From positions 1-64,000 of the forward strand of contig DUMQ01000146.1 in assembly GCA_012839815.1 (NCBI GenBank): DNA of 64,000 bases. Reading direction: 5' to 3'. This DNA is from Bacillota bacterium. GTDB taxonomy: Bacteria > Bacillota > SHA-98 > Ch115 > JABLXJ01. The position numbers and the translations under genes were made by a program. A model generated the notes under the pieces. It saw nothing but the letters and a program-made list of their open reading frames with translations. It ran no database searches and had not been told where the DNA came from. This document shows, piece after piece, positions 9,297-17,965 of this stretch. Every line of letters starts with the position of its first letter. Positions within the stretch are counted from its first letter, which is position 1.

Positions 9297-10667
9297 CTAC
9301 GTTACCTCAACGCGGCGCGGAGTAATTCGCTCGATCTTCTCCTCCTGGCCTGTGACGGCGTCTATGTACACTCGGAACTCCTCAGTATCCAGCCTCCCAC
9401 GGAATTCATAGCATAGCTTTTCCCTGCCGAGGTCGTCCAGGATCACAGCCAGCCTGGCGCTTGTAATGTCCAATCTCGGGCTGACCATTGCCCTAGCTTC
9501 ATTCATGGTCAGCGCGGGCATGGGCAGGACGCGCGCGCGGTGGAACGTTATATAGCCTGACCCTTCAAATCCCAGGATGGCCCCGTTATCAAGGGCGATG
9601 CGCAGCTTGATCGCATCCGGGTATATGAGCACACCATCTTGTTCAAACACATACGTTATAATGGCGACGTTCTGATATTGATCTCTATCGATGGGGCGCA
9701 TGTTCTTGAATCCGCGCGACTCCAGGAACGCCGTTCCGATCTCAGTAGCCCTGTCGAGAGACAGTTTTGAGACATTGGCGCGCCGGTCATCGAGCATCCA
9801 TATGACATGGCCGCCCTTTTCCGAGATATCAACCCTCATGCTGGCACCTTGATCGCCTCCCCCGCCCCCGGGATCTGCCACAGTCACCCTGTAGGACCGC
9901 GGGTCGGTCACGACCCGGGTTACCGTAAATTGCTTGCCTTCGGTCCTTTCCGGCCCGATAAACCTCCGGGCGATCTCGATGGCCCTGGTCTCGGTTATCA
10001 CAGGCCCTGTCAGGCCTCTGGGAGAGATTTTCTCAGGCGGTATGTTGCCGGCGAAATCGGGGTCAGGGAACCTGCGCATCCCGTCCTCCAGCATCTTCAG
10101 GCTCTTGGTCGCGGGGTTTATTCGCGGTTTCCGGGGCGCCCCCGGTCGCTCGGCGCTTGTCGCCGCCATGGCCCTCTGTATATCATTCCACCGGCTGCCT
10201 TCATTCATAAACGAAGCCTGCATTTTCCCGACCGTGGTGCTCATGAACTTGGCCTGGCGGTGAAGGTCACGGAGCGTCGCCCACTCGCTGGCCGTGATCG
10301 GTTGACCCTGAGCGTTCTTGACGGCGAGCGAATATGTGAATGCCCCGAGCCTCCCTATGAACTGTTCGGTTTTTGTCAGAGGGACGGTCAGGAGAGGGAG
10401 CTGCCCGATATTTGCCTGGGCGGCCGAGGCGTGTCGCCATATGTCTGAAAAGGTTTGCATTCGCCCCTTTGGCGAGCTGGCAACAAGAGCCTTGGCGGTT
10501 TCGGCTTCGATCCCGTCCAGGTGGTAAGATAGCTCTTGAAAAGCTCGCTGGTACTGGTTTTCGGCCTGGATTTCAACTTGCCGTCTCAACAGGTGCTCGC
10601 GGATTCCCAAGAACGCCGTGATCACCAGGGCTATGGTAAGGACCGGTATAGCTAGTCTCCGTTGCAA
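9297..10667 (-). CDS. ypeB: Germination protein YpeB
   Basis: N-terminal TM then 'NQYQRAFQELSYHLDGIE' helical domain and C-terminal PepSY-like repeats; next to SleB. Confidence 0.92.
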   Translation of the reverse strand: MQRRLAIPVLTIALVITAFLGIREHLLRRQVEIQAENQYQRAFQELSYHLDGIEAETAKALVASSPKGRMQTFSDIWRHASAAQANIGQLPLLTVPLTKTEQFIGRLGAFTYSLAVKNAQGQPITASEWATLRDLHRQAKFMSTTVGKMQASFMNEGSRWNDIQRAMAATSAERPGAPRKPRINPATKSLKMLEDGMRRFPDPDFAGNIPPEKISPRGLTGPVITETRAIEIARRFIGPERTEGKQFTVTRVVTDPRSYRVTVADPGGGGGDQGASMRVDISEKGGHVIWMLDDRRANVSKLSLDRATEIGTAFLESRGFKNMRPIDRDQYQNVAIITYVFEQDGVLIYPDAIKLRIALDNGAILGFEGSGYITFHRARVLPMPALTMNEARAMVSPRLDITSARLAVILDDLGREKLCYEFRGRLDTEEFRVYIDAVTGQEEKIERITPRRVEVT

Positions 10668-10699
10668 GGAACATACCTCCTAGATAAATCAGGAACATC

Positions 10700-11209
10700 T
10701 CATCTTGAGAAAACATGGTTCCCAATTTGTGTAATAATGGGCCTGGTCCAGATCCACCAGCTTACAGGTTTTGACGGATTGAAGTAGTAGAGCGCACCTC
10801 CTGTAGGATCCCACCCGCTGAGGGCATCCTGCGTAGCTCTATAGGCATCTGCGCTTGGGTACCAGAGCCAGATGAGCCCGTTAGATACCGATTCAAATGC
10901 ATCGGGCTCGAATATGACGCCCGGTATGGTCTTGGGGAAGTTCGGGCTTTCCAACCGGTTCATGATTACCGCCCCAATGGCAACCTTGCCTACGTAGGGC
11001 TCCGCCCAGGCCTCACTCTGTATCACTCTTGCCATCAAGTCTACATTATACCTGTACGAATCCCAAGGGGCCGCGATCAGGCCCTGGTCAGAAACCTTGC
11101 CGTTGCGGCTTGAAATGGCCACCGGCATAATAGGGTTCGGGTAGAATAAGAGAGATACACATATTGCAAGCAACGCCATGATGACAAGTAGAGTCAAGAA
11201 TCGCCTCAT
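10700..11209 (-). CDS. sleB: Spore cortex-lytic cell wall hydrolase (SleB-type catalytic domain)
   Basis: 'LMARVIQSEAWAEPYVGKVAIGAVIMNRLESPNFPKTIPGVIFEPDAFESV' Hydrolase_2 signature. Confidence 0.9.
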   Translation of the reverse strand: MRRFLTLLVIMALLAICVSLLFYPNPIMPVAISSRNGKVSDQGLIAAPWDSYRYNVDLMARVIQSEAWAEPYVGKVAIGAVIMNRLESPNFPKTIPGVIFEPDAFESVSNGLIWLWYPSADAYRATQDALSGWDPTGGALYYFNPSKPVSWWIWTRPIITQIGNHVFSR

Positions 11210-11352
11210 GGATTTCCAGCTCCCCCTCTTGGATTCTGGTTGGGAAACTCTTTGATTTATTTTCTTCCGCTGGCTGTCGTCATATTCACATTTGTAGATT
11301 CATCCTTTCAAGCTTTTAAGCCTTCAAGGTGCAGCTTTCGGGGTTTTAATTC

Positions 11353-12321
11353 TCAAATTGTCACCTTATCTATAATCCCCCTTATGATCTCTGCGGATTT
11401 CCGGAAGGCTTTCTCTTCCTCCTGGCTGAGGCTGAGCGGGACGACCTTGCTCACTCCCTGCTTCCCAACCAGGGCTGGCACAGACAGGCATACATCGCTC
11501 ACCCCTTGGTAATTATCGAGGAGTGAGGATACAGTTAATACGGAGTTCTCATCCCTCAGTATGCTCCCGGTAATTTCCGTCATAGCAAGGCCGATTGCAT
11601 AGTAGGTCGCCCCCTTCCTTTCAATGACCTTATACGCGGCATCTCGCACCTCTTCAAAGAGTTCGCGCTGCCATGATGGATCGCACCCTCTTTCACAGAG
11701 CGGGCAGTACTCTGCCAACCTCATCCCCGCTATATTGGCGAGACTCCAGACGGGTACTTCGCTATCGCCATGTTCGCCGATTATGTAAGCGTGGACATTT
11801 CTCGCGCTTACATTACAGTGGAGGCTCAACAAGGACCGGAAGCGCAAGGTATCCAGTACTGTCCCCGAACCTATAACCATGGATGGAGGGTAACCTGAAA
11901 GTTTATAGGCAAGATAGGTCATTATGTCTACGGGGTTGGTGACTATGAGAAGAACCGACGACGTCGTATGCCTGGTAACTTTCGGTATAATGTCCTTAAA
12001 GATATCTGCATTCCTTTGTACCAGGTCCAGACGGGTTTCTCCGGGCTTCTGAGCCGCTCCGGCCGTGATTACAATTACATCCGCCCCCTCGCACTCATCG
12101 TAGTCGCCGGACCGGATGACCACGGGCCGGACAAATGGAACTCCGTGTGCAAGGTCCATGGCCTCGCCCTCAGCCCTGGTCCGGTTTACGTCTATGAGCA
12201 CGATCTCGGAGGCGAGGCCGCTTATCATGAGGCAGTAGGCAAAGGTTGAACCTACAAAGCCCGCACCTATGATGACAACCTTTCTAGGGCGCATGTCTTT
12301 TGGCATAGTGTCGTCCACCAT
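11353..12321 (-). CDS. ldh: L-lactate dehydrogenase
   Basis: 'KVVIIGAGFVGSTFAYCLMISGLASEIVLIDVN', 'VLLIVTNPVDIMTYLAYKLSG', 'IIGEHGDSEVPVWS'. Confidence 0.95.
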   Translation of the reverse strand: MVDDTMPKDMRPRKVVIIGAGFVGSTFAYCLMISGLASEIVLIDVNRTRAEGEAMDLAHGVPFVRPVVIRSGDYDECEGADVIVITAGAAQKPGETRLDLVQRNADIFKDIIPKVTRHTTSSVLLIVTNPVDIMTYLAYKLSGYPPSMVIGSGTVLDTLRFRSLLSLHCNVSARNVHAYIIGEHGDSEVPVWSLANIAGMRLAEYCPLCERGCDPSWQRELFEEVRDAAYKVIERKGATYYAIGLAMTEITGSILRDENSVLTVSSLLDNYQGVSDVCLSVPALVGKQGVSKVVPLSLSQEEEKAFRKSAEIIRGIIDKVTI

Positions 12322-12688
12322 CCTTTATATTCCGTGGTATTCCGTGCATGTCCGCTCCATGCTTGATATGGACATGCATGATATGAGCAGCGTAGATGAG
12401 CACCGTAGGGATGAATATGAATATGCAAGATATGAATACGCAAGATATATATGATGCTCACTACATACATTCCGCTAGTAGTGTATCCCGGTAGAGGCAA
12501 GCTAAACGGGGAGTGCGTGTAATTTCTGTGTGACTACTCTGTGTGACCACTCCTGGCCCTCAACCTTCAATCGGTGGGCGTGCCGGGGTGGCAAATAACT
12601 TATCACCTTTTTTGGAGCAGGTAGGCCAGAAACTTAGCGGTTCACAGGCGCCCCGGTGACGACGGAAAACGGGCACCTCTCAGGGGTA

Positions 12689-12717
12689 TAGACATTAAAA
12701 GAAAAATGGTGTATAAT
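12689..12717 (+). promoter_or_regulatory. SigA-type promoter for tRNA-Arg
   Basis: TAGACA - 17 nt - TATAAT, about 79 nt upstream of the tRNA. Confidence 0.7.
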
Positions 12718-12795
12718 ACATATGAACGTATGGCAGTAAATACCCGAGCCGCATAGAGCGGCATCGACGTCAGTTGAAAGCCCCAATCATCGTGT

Positions 12796-12871
12796 GCGCC
12801 TATAGCTCAGTGGATCAGAGCGCCGGCCTCCGGAGCCGGGTGCGCAGGTTCGAGTCCTGCTAGGCGCACCA
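12796..12871 (+). tRNA. tRNA-Arg (anticodon CCG), CCA encoded
   Basis: Cloverleaf: acceptor GCGCCTA/TAGGCGC, anticodon arm CCGGC-CTCCGGA-GCCGG, T arm GCAGG-TTCGAGT-CCTGC, 3' ACCA. Confidence 0.97.
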
Positions 12872-12875
12872 TTTT
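12817..12875 (+). repeat. attL: 59-bp direct repeat copy 1 (within intact tRNA-Arg)
   Basis: AGAGCGCCGGCCTCCGGAGCC...TAGGCGCACCATTTT identical to 19224..19282. Confidence 0.95.
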
Positions 12876-12956
12876 TATGTATGCGCTGCTAGCGGCCATA
12901 TTGGAGCATAGAGACAATATGCCCTAAAGCTCGCAGGCCGTGGTACCTTAAATGGG

Positions 12957-12985
12957 CCTCCCACTGGAAAAGATGGGAGGTTTTT
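12957..12985 (+). promoter_or_regulatory. Hairpin plus T-run overlapping the integrase Shine-Dalgarno
   Basis: CCTCCCA-(10 nt)-TGGGAGG-TTTTT; the 3' arm contains the GGGAGG that precedes the TTG start at 12989. Confidence 0.65.
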
Positions 12986-12988
12986 GCT

Positions 12989-13927
12989 TTGGTAAGGGTT
13001 CTACGTATAGACAAGAAACTGCCTTCAACATGGCAGGAAGCCCTATCCGAATTCATCCTCTTTAAGCAGGCTCAGGGTGCATCGCCCAGGACAGTTGAAG
13101 ACTATGAGTATCACATCAGGCTCCTTTTCACTCGTTATCCTGATGCCTGGAACCCATTGAATTTCAAACGAGCAGTACTAGAGCACATGGCCCAACCTGT
13201 GGCACCTGCCACCTTTAACATCCGTCGGAAGTACCTGAAAGTTTTCTTCAACTGGTGCATGGAGGAAGGCATATTCCCCGAAAACCCGTTGTCTGGCGTC
13301 TCAAAGAGAAGGGACGAAGGCCGGATCAGGAGTGTCAAGCAGGAGGTGTTAGAGCGGCTTTTGTCCCTTCCTAACCCAAAGACCTTCACTGGCCTACGTG
13401 ACTATGCCTTGATCCTGCTAAGCCTTGACGTCGGGATTCGCCCGAAAGAGGCATTGTCTCTACGTGTGTGGGATGTTGACCTGGAGGATCTGACGATTAC
13501 CATCAGGCGTGAGATATCCAAGACCAGGAAGACCAGTATCCTGCCTATAACTCGACAAGTTGCTGATGCTTTGAAAAGGCTCATTCATGCAAGACATCCT
13601 CAGTGGAATAAGGACGCACCGCTCTTCTGCACTAGAGATGGAACACCGTTGACGGTAAGAAGATGGGAAGCCAGGCTCAGGAAATACTCTGATATTCTGG
13701 GAGTCAACATCACCCCTTACGATCTGCGCCATAGCTTTGCCACCTTGTTCCTCAAAGACGGAGGGCACCCATTTGCCCTCCAGAAGATTTTGCGCCACTC
13801 TAGTATGGATATGGTTAAACGATACGTACAACTTACTGAGGGGGACTTAAGGGAGCAACATGAGCTTGCTTCGCCCGTCAGGAAACTCCTTCCTAAGAAG
13901 CCAAGGGTGGGTAGGATTCAGACCTGA
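12989..13927 (+). CDS. Tyrosine recombinase / integrase
   Basis: Core-binding domain plus catalytic motifs 'LSLDVGIRPKEALSLRV', 'TPYDLRHSFATLFLKDGG', 'LQKILRHSSMDMVKRYVQL'. Confidence 0.95.
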   Translation: MVRVLRIDKKLPSTWQEALSEFILFKQAQGASPRTVEDYEYHIRLLFTRYPDAWNPLNFKRAVLEHMAQPVAPATFNIRRKYLKVFFNWCMEEGIFPENPLSGVSKRRDEGRIRSVKQEVLERLLSLPNPKTFTGLRDYALILLSLDVGIRPKEALSLRVWDVDLEDLTITIRREISKTRKTSILPITRQVADALKRLIHARHPQWNKDAPLFCTRDGTPLTVRRWEARLRKYSDILGVNITPYDLRHSFATLFLKDGGHPFALQKILRHSSMDMVKRYVQLTEGDLREQHELASPVRKLLPKKPRVGRIQT

Positions 13928-14099
13928 GAATATGCAGACCGGTGTGGCTATTAAATATAGTGCAGAAATCCAAAGACCAGGAGGAAATTAGCAAGATTTC
14001 GCGAAATAAGGGAGGAGGTGAATATTGGAAAGATTTACCGAGTCCCTATGTAATCTGTGACAGTGGCCAATCCAAAATCAAGGATGAGGAGGAAGTAAA

Positions 14100-14633
14100 A
14101 TGCGGAGTTTCATCAGCAGGATGCTTGTAGTATTGGTGATGGTGGTAGTGGTATCAGTAACAACTGCGGCGGAAGCGGCGAGATATACCGAGCAGTTTCG
14201 GGGGATGAATTCTATCACTATAGCCGGACTTGCGACGGTTCCAGAAGGTCTGGGTATTACAAAAGAAGAATGTAAAGCTTACATCAGAGACCTTGTCTAT
14301 GACGAACTTAGAAGAAAGCTGCCATCTGGGATACTACTGAACAAAGACGAGACTTTGGCGGGTTTATCGGATGGATTTCTCTTCGTGGAGGTAATGCTAG
14401 TACACGGGCCGGGGAATTTTTTGGGCGACGTTACTCTCGACGTCAGCCGTATCGTCACGCTATCGCCCCAAGAGCCTGGGGGGGAACCATTCGTGGCTTA
14501 TGTATATTATGACACCTTCCCCCTTATTGGGAAGGCTTCACAGTCAACCAAAGAGCTTCTGAATGAGCCAATCAGAATGCTGGTTGCGCGATTTGTCTCT
14601 GCTTTGCTTGAGGCGCGACCCGATCTAAGATAG
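14100..14633 (+). CDS. Exported hypothetical protein (element cargo)
   Basis: Signal peptide 'MRSFISRMLVVLVMVVVVSVTTAAEA'; SD GAGGAGGA; no recognised family. Confidence 0.75.
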   Translation: MRSFISRMLVVLVMVVVVSVTTAAEAARYTEQFRGMNSITIAGLATVPEGLGITKEECKAYIRDLVYDELRRKLPSGILLNKDETLAGLSDGFLFVEVMLVHGPGNFLGDVTLDVSRIVTLSPQEPGGEPFVAYVYYDTFPLIGKASQSTKELLNEPIRMLVARFVSALLEARPDLR

Positions 14634-14814
14634 GCTCCTAGTGACGCAAGAGTGCCCAGCAAGGAGAAGGGCTGCGGAATCCTAAAGAACTAAGGGTCAC
14701 GATTTACATAATGCCTATTATGCGACCCACTGCGTGGGGTGCCCTAGGAGGCATGGCAGCGGCGTCTTGCCGGCTCCCTAGGGCCTTCTGTAGGCTTGTA
14801 GACCTTCGCTCAGC

Positions 14815-15087
14815 TCATGATCCCTCCGAAGTTTCTTTGTTGGGCGGCTTTGGCGTCCGTTCCTTGTCTTTGAAGGCTAGCCACAGCAGAGCTGTAGCTC
14901 CTAATACTGCGAGGCCATAAATGATGGCAGTCCTGACATCTATGACGTCGGCATACTCCACTGAGTAGTCAATTCCTCCCTTAAGGATTACTCCATTGGG
15001 CCCATACTTGACTCTCGGTGCACCTACCAGTAAGAGGAAAAACACTATGGCTCCGGCGATTAGAATACGCCTTTGAACTTTGTTCAC
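14815..15087 (-). CDS. Small membrane protein with two predicted TM helices
   Basis: 'RRILIAGAIVFFLLLVGAP' and 'IIYGLAVLGATALLWLAF'; AGGAGGAGCT SD upstream on the minus strand. Confidence 0.7.
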   Translation of the reverse strand: MNKVQRRILIAGAIVFFLLLVGAPRVKYGPNGVILKGGIDYSVEYADVIDVRTAIIYGLAVLGATALLWLAFKDKERTPKPPNKETSEGS

Positions 15088-15417
15088 GTGAAGCTCCTCC
15101 TATCTTCATTCGGTTGGCTGTAAATGTAGTATATTTGCACTTTTCTACATTTGCATGGATTATCCTTCCTGAGTTGGCCACACCCCCCAAGGGCCATGGC
15201 GGTTGCTTTACTTGGCTGTGCCTAAATCCGTATGTCAAAAAGCTTCTTACCATTATTTTCCATGTAGGCGTTCCTGAGAACGATGCCCCGATCTGTCTAG
15301 AATATCCCCGCCGACCGTTCGAGCACTCCTTAGGGGCTTTCCGTTTCACAGCCGACAGCTCTGCCACAAGCTCAGTGACCTCCTCACGACAGCGAGGGCA
15401 CTTGAATTTTTCGCCGG

Positions 15418-15705
15418 TTAGTCATGACTCTTGCCTCCTTCCAACTTGTCGAGGAGTTCCTGAGTGGAGTAGTGTTTGCGCTCACGCTGGGTTTCAGCGA
15501 TGGCGGCAGCTATCTTTTGCCTGGTCTGTTCAAGTTCAGCGCGAAAGAGAGCATCGCGCTTTAATTCCGTCACGTATTTTGGGCTATAGCCACACATGCG
15601 CGCTATGGCGTGTTGCTTGTAGTCATCGCCAGCGGCAATCAAGAAGCGAATTAGCATGTAGTGGTGGGGGTTGAGCTTTCTCAACGGCATGGAAGCCACC
15701 TCCAA
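15418..15705 (-). CDS. Small helix-turn-helix protein, possibly terminase-small-subunit-like
   Basis: 'LIRFLIAAGDDYKQHAIARMCGYSPKYVTELKRDALFRAELEQTRQKI': HTH with phage-type 'SPKYVTELKRDALFRAEL' segment. Confidence 0.6.
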   Translation of the reverse strand: MEVASMPLRKLNPHHYMLIRFLIAAGDDYKQHAIARMCGYSPKYVTELKRDALFRAELEQTRQKIAAAIAETQRERKHYSTQELLDKLEGGKSHD

Positions 15706-15886
15706 AAATGCATAAGTTCTGAAACTATCATGGGAAAATTCCCTTATTTTCCAGTCCCTGACTAGCGGGTCAAGGGGGTCTTATCTCTTGCATACTTCTC
15801 CCAGCATCAGATTTACACCCCCCTGCATATGTCGCTAACACTGCTAATACTTCGGGGGAACCCTTGAGCCACAAGGCTTTAAGAGG

Positions 15887-17953
15887 TCAAAAAGTGTTAG
15901 CGCCCCCCGCTAATGGTGCTAACACTTCAGGTCCATTAGCACCATTAGCGGTATTAGCGTTAATAGCACCATTAGCACCGTTAGTGCTGTTACCTACCCT
16001 GTCTAGGGTGGTGGTGGGGGTCACGGTATATTTCCCATAGCCCACCCGAATAACTTGACCCTCTTGCACGAGCTTATTCAAGAGAAAGCGTATGTTGGTT
16101 TCCTTCCTACCCAATTGGTCTGCAATCGCCTTGGGGGTCAAAACTTCACCTGCTTCCCTAAGTGTCTTAAGAATTTCCCGTCGTTCCTTACTCATGCGGT
16201 ATTCTTCTGCGTCTCCTAGAATAGTCCAGCCGCCCGTTTGTAGGTCAAAGGTCAAAGCGATTTCTTTCTCCTCAATGTCTCTCCCAGTTATCAGGAGTTC
16301 CGCATCGGCCTGTCCTCGGCTTCGTTTTAACACCCACACAGCGTCAGCCGCCCCTGACAGTCCCGTCGATCCACTAGGGCTGTCGGTGAAGTCTTCGGCG
16401 TCCCGCTTGCTTGTATGATGTAAAATCAGCATGGATACCTTATGGCTGTCGGCAAGGTTCTTTAGTAGAGCTATGGCCTCATAATCTACGTCATAGAGAT
16501 TGCGGTTCGGTTTTTCCCTTGGCCGAATTCGCTTCAAGACATCTATGACAATCAGCTTGACATTGGGATGTTCAGAAAGCCACTTTTCAAGGGTCTCCCT
16601 TCCTCCGTCGTCAAGCCTTAGCCATTCGGTTACAAGATGCAGCCCCTCTGGCACAGGGGTTCCCCTGAGCAGGATTTTTAACCTGTCTTGTAATCGGCGC
16701 TCAGAATCTTCCAAGGCTAGATACAGCACCTCCCTTGGCTCAACGCGGATTTTTCCGAATGCATAGCCGCCACAAGCCACTGCGATTGCTATTTCTAGCG
16801 CCATCCAAGATTTCCCTGATTTCGGCTTTCCGGCCAGGAGGGACACACCTTCGGTTAAAATGTCTGGTATAATCCATACCGGTTCGGGTAACTCTTTTTT
16901 CAGCAGGTCCGGTGCTGTGATTACTTTTGGCGTCCATTGGAATGCTCTAGTTGAGCCTGTTTTTGCAGCAGGATATCTGCACACGGATTTCACAATGGTG
17001 GTCAACTCGTCATCGGCCAGCGGAGGTTCGCACCGCTCCTGATTTACGGCCCTTAGCGCTGCAAGGATAGCTCCTTCGTCAGCCCCTCGTTTACGTAAGG
17101 ACCCCGCAATGCTTGTTAATGTGGTGTTCCTCTGGCCTTCGGGAATGGGTTCAGCCAAAACGTCTTTAGCTACTTTGGGACGGGTTTCTAACTTATCTAT
17201 CACCCACTGTGGCAGTGGTGCAAGCTCAACCTCGCCCAGACCATGGCCTTCCTCAAAACGATAGGGCTCACCATCGGGGTGTATGGATGGTGGGGCCACA
17301 ACATAGCCACCATCAGCCTTTATATCTACGCCTGGCAGAACGGCTTTGCTGGGCACCTTTTGAGCGCCCACAGGATACGCGAAATAAAAGTGCCTACCCC
17401 TGGCAGTTCCAACGGTTGGAGTCCTAGGCACCTCGAACCCATGTTCGGCAAGAGACTCGAACCCTTTTTCCCCATCTATGTCCAGCACTACAAGGCCTGA
17501 GACCCTGCCCGTAACAATGCCAATATTGGCCTCGGGCCATTCCTCCCACTGTGCCTTAACCTGGTCTGGGCTGACTGGGTGGTCTTGAGCATCTTTCCAA
17601 GGAGTTAGAGGTTCCTTGGTGCGGGGCTTGAGGGGAATCACGGAAAAGCCTCGCTGTGCATACCCTATGGCGGCTTGTCCAAGGCTGCGCCCCATATGAA
17701 TTGGGAGCCCCGCGGCCTTTAAGATATCCTCTAGCGAACATCCGTTCGCACATTTCACGTCGGTGATGGTAAATTCGTCGGCAACCCAGCCCCCTGTGAT
17801 GGCCAATGCGCCTGTTGACCAGGTGGTCTTGTCTCTTTGACAATTTGGACAATCCGCCGTCCAGCCTTTATTTGCGCGCTGGACGTTTTTGAGCTTGTTA
17901 ATAAACTGTTGCAGTGGATTGCAGAGGGCAAGCATGTTTGAATTGGCGGCCAT
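15887..17953 (-). CDS. Bifunctional DNA primase/polymerase fused to RepA-like AAA ATPase, C-terminal winged helix
   Basis: Zn-ribbon-like N-terminus; prim-pol 'LVVLDIDGEKG..GRHFYFAYP..GVDIKADGGYVVAPPSIHPDG'; Walker A 'LLAGKPKSGKSWMALEIA'; 'VKLIVIDVLKRI'. Confidence 0.9.
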   Translation of the reverse strand: MAANSNMLALCNPLQQFINKLKNVQRANKGWTADCPNCQRDKTTWSTGALAITGGWVADEFTITDVKCANGCSLEDILKAAGLPIHMGRSLGQAAIGYAQRGFSVIPLKPRTKEPLTPWKDAQDHPVSPDQVKAQWEEWPEANIGIVTGRVSGLVVLDIDGEKGFESLAEHGFEVPRTPTVGTARGRHFYFAYPVGAQKVPSKAVLPGVDIKADGGYVVAPPSIHPDGEPYRFEEGHGLGEVELAPLPQWVIDKLETRPKVAKDVLAEPIPEGQRNTTLTSIAGSLRKRGADEGAILAALRAVNQERCEPPLADDELTTIVKSVCRYPAAKTGSTRAFQWTPKVITAPDLLKKELPEPVWIIPDILTEGVSLLAGKPKSGKSWMALEIAIAVACGGYAFGKIRVEPREVLYLALEDSERRLQDRLKILLRGTPVPEGLHLVTEWLRLDDGGRETLEKWLSEHPNVKLIVIDVLKRIRPREKPNRNLYDVDYEAIALLKNLADSHKVSMLILHHTSKRDAEDFTDSPSGSTGLSGAADAVWVLKRSRGQADAELLITGRDIEEKEIALTFDLQTGGWTILGDAEEYRMSKERREILKTLREAGEVLTPKAIADQLGRKETNIRFLLNKLVQEGQVIRVGYGKYTVTPTTTLDRVGNSTNGANGAINANTANGANGPEVLAPLAGGANTF
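15894..15997. repeat. Iteron-like cluster: 8-bp inverted pair plus 9-bp tandem units ATTAGCRNN
   Basis: GTGTTAGC (15894..15901)/GCTAACAC (15918..15925), then seven 9-bp units from 15935. Confidence 0.75.
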
Positions 17954-17965
17954 CGGTCTCCCCCC

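Noticed and set aside
15018-15674. 218-aa plus-strand ORF in the element
   Set aside because: Overlaps two better minus-strand ORFs with SD and domain features; composition not protein-like.
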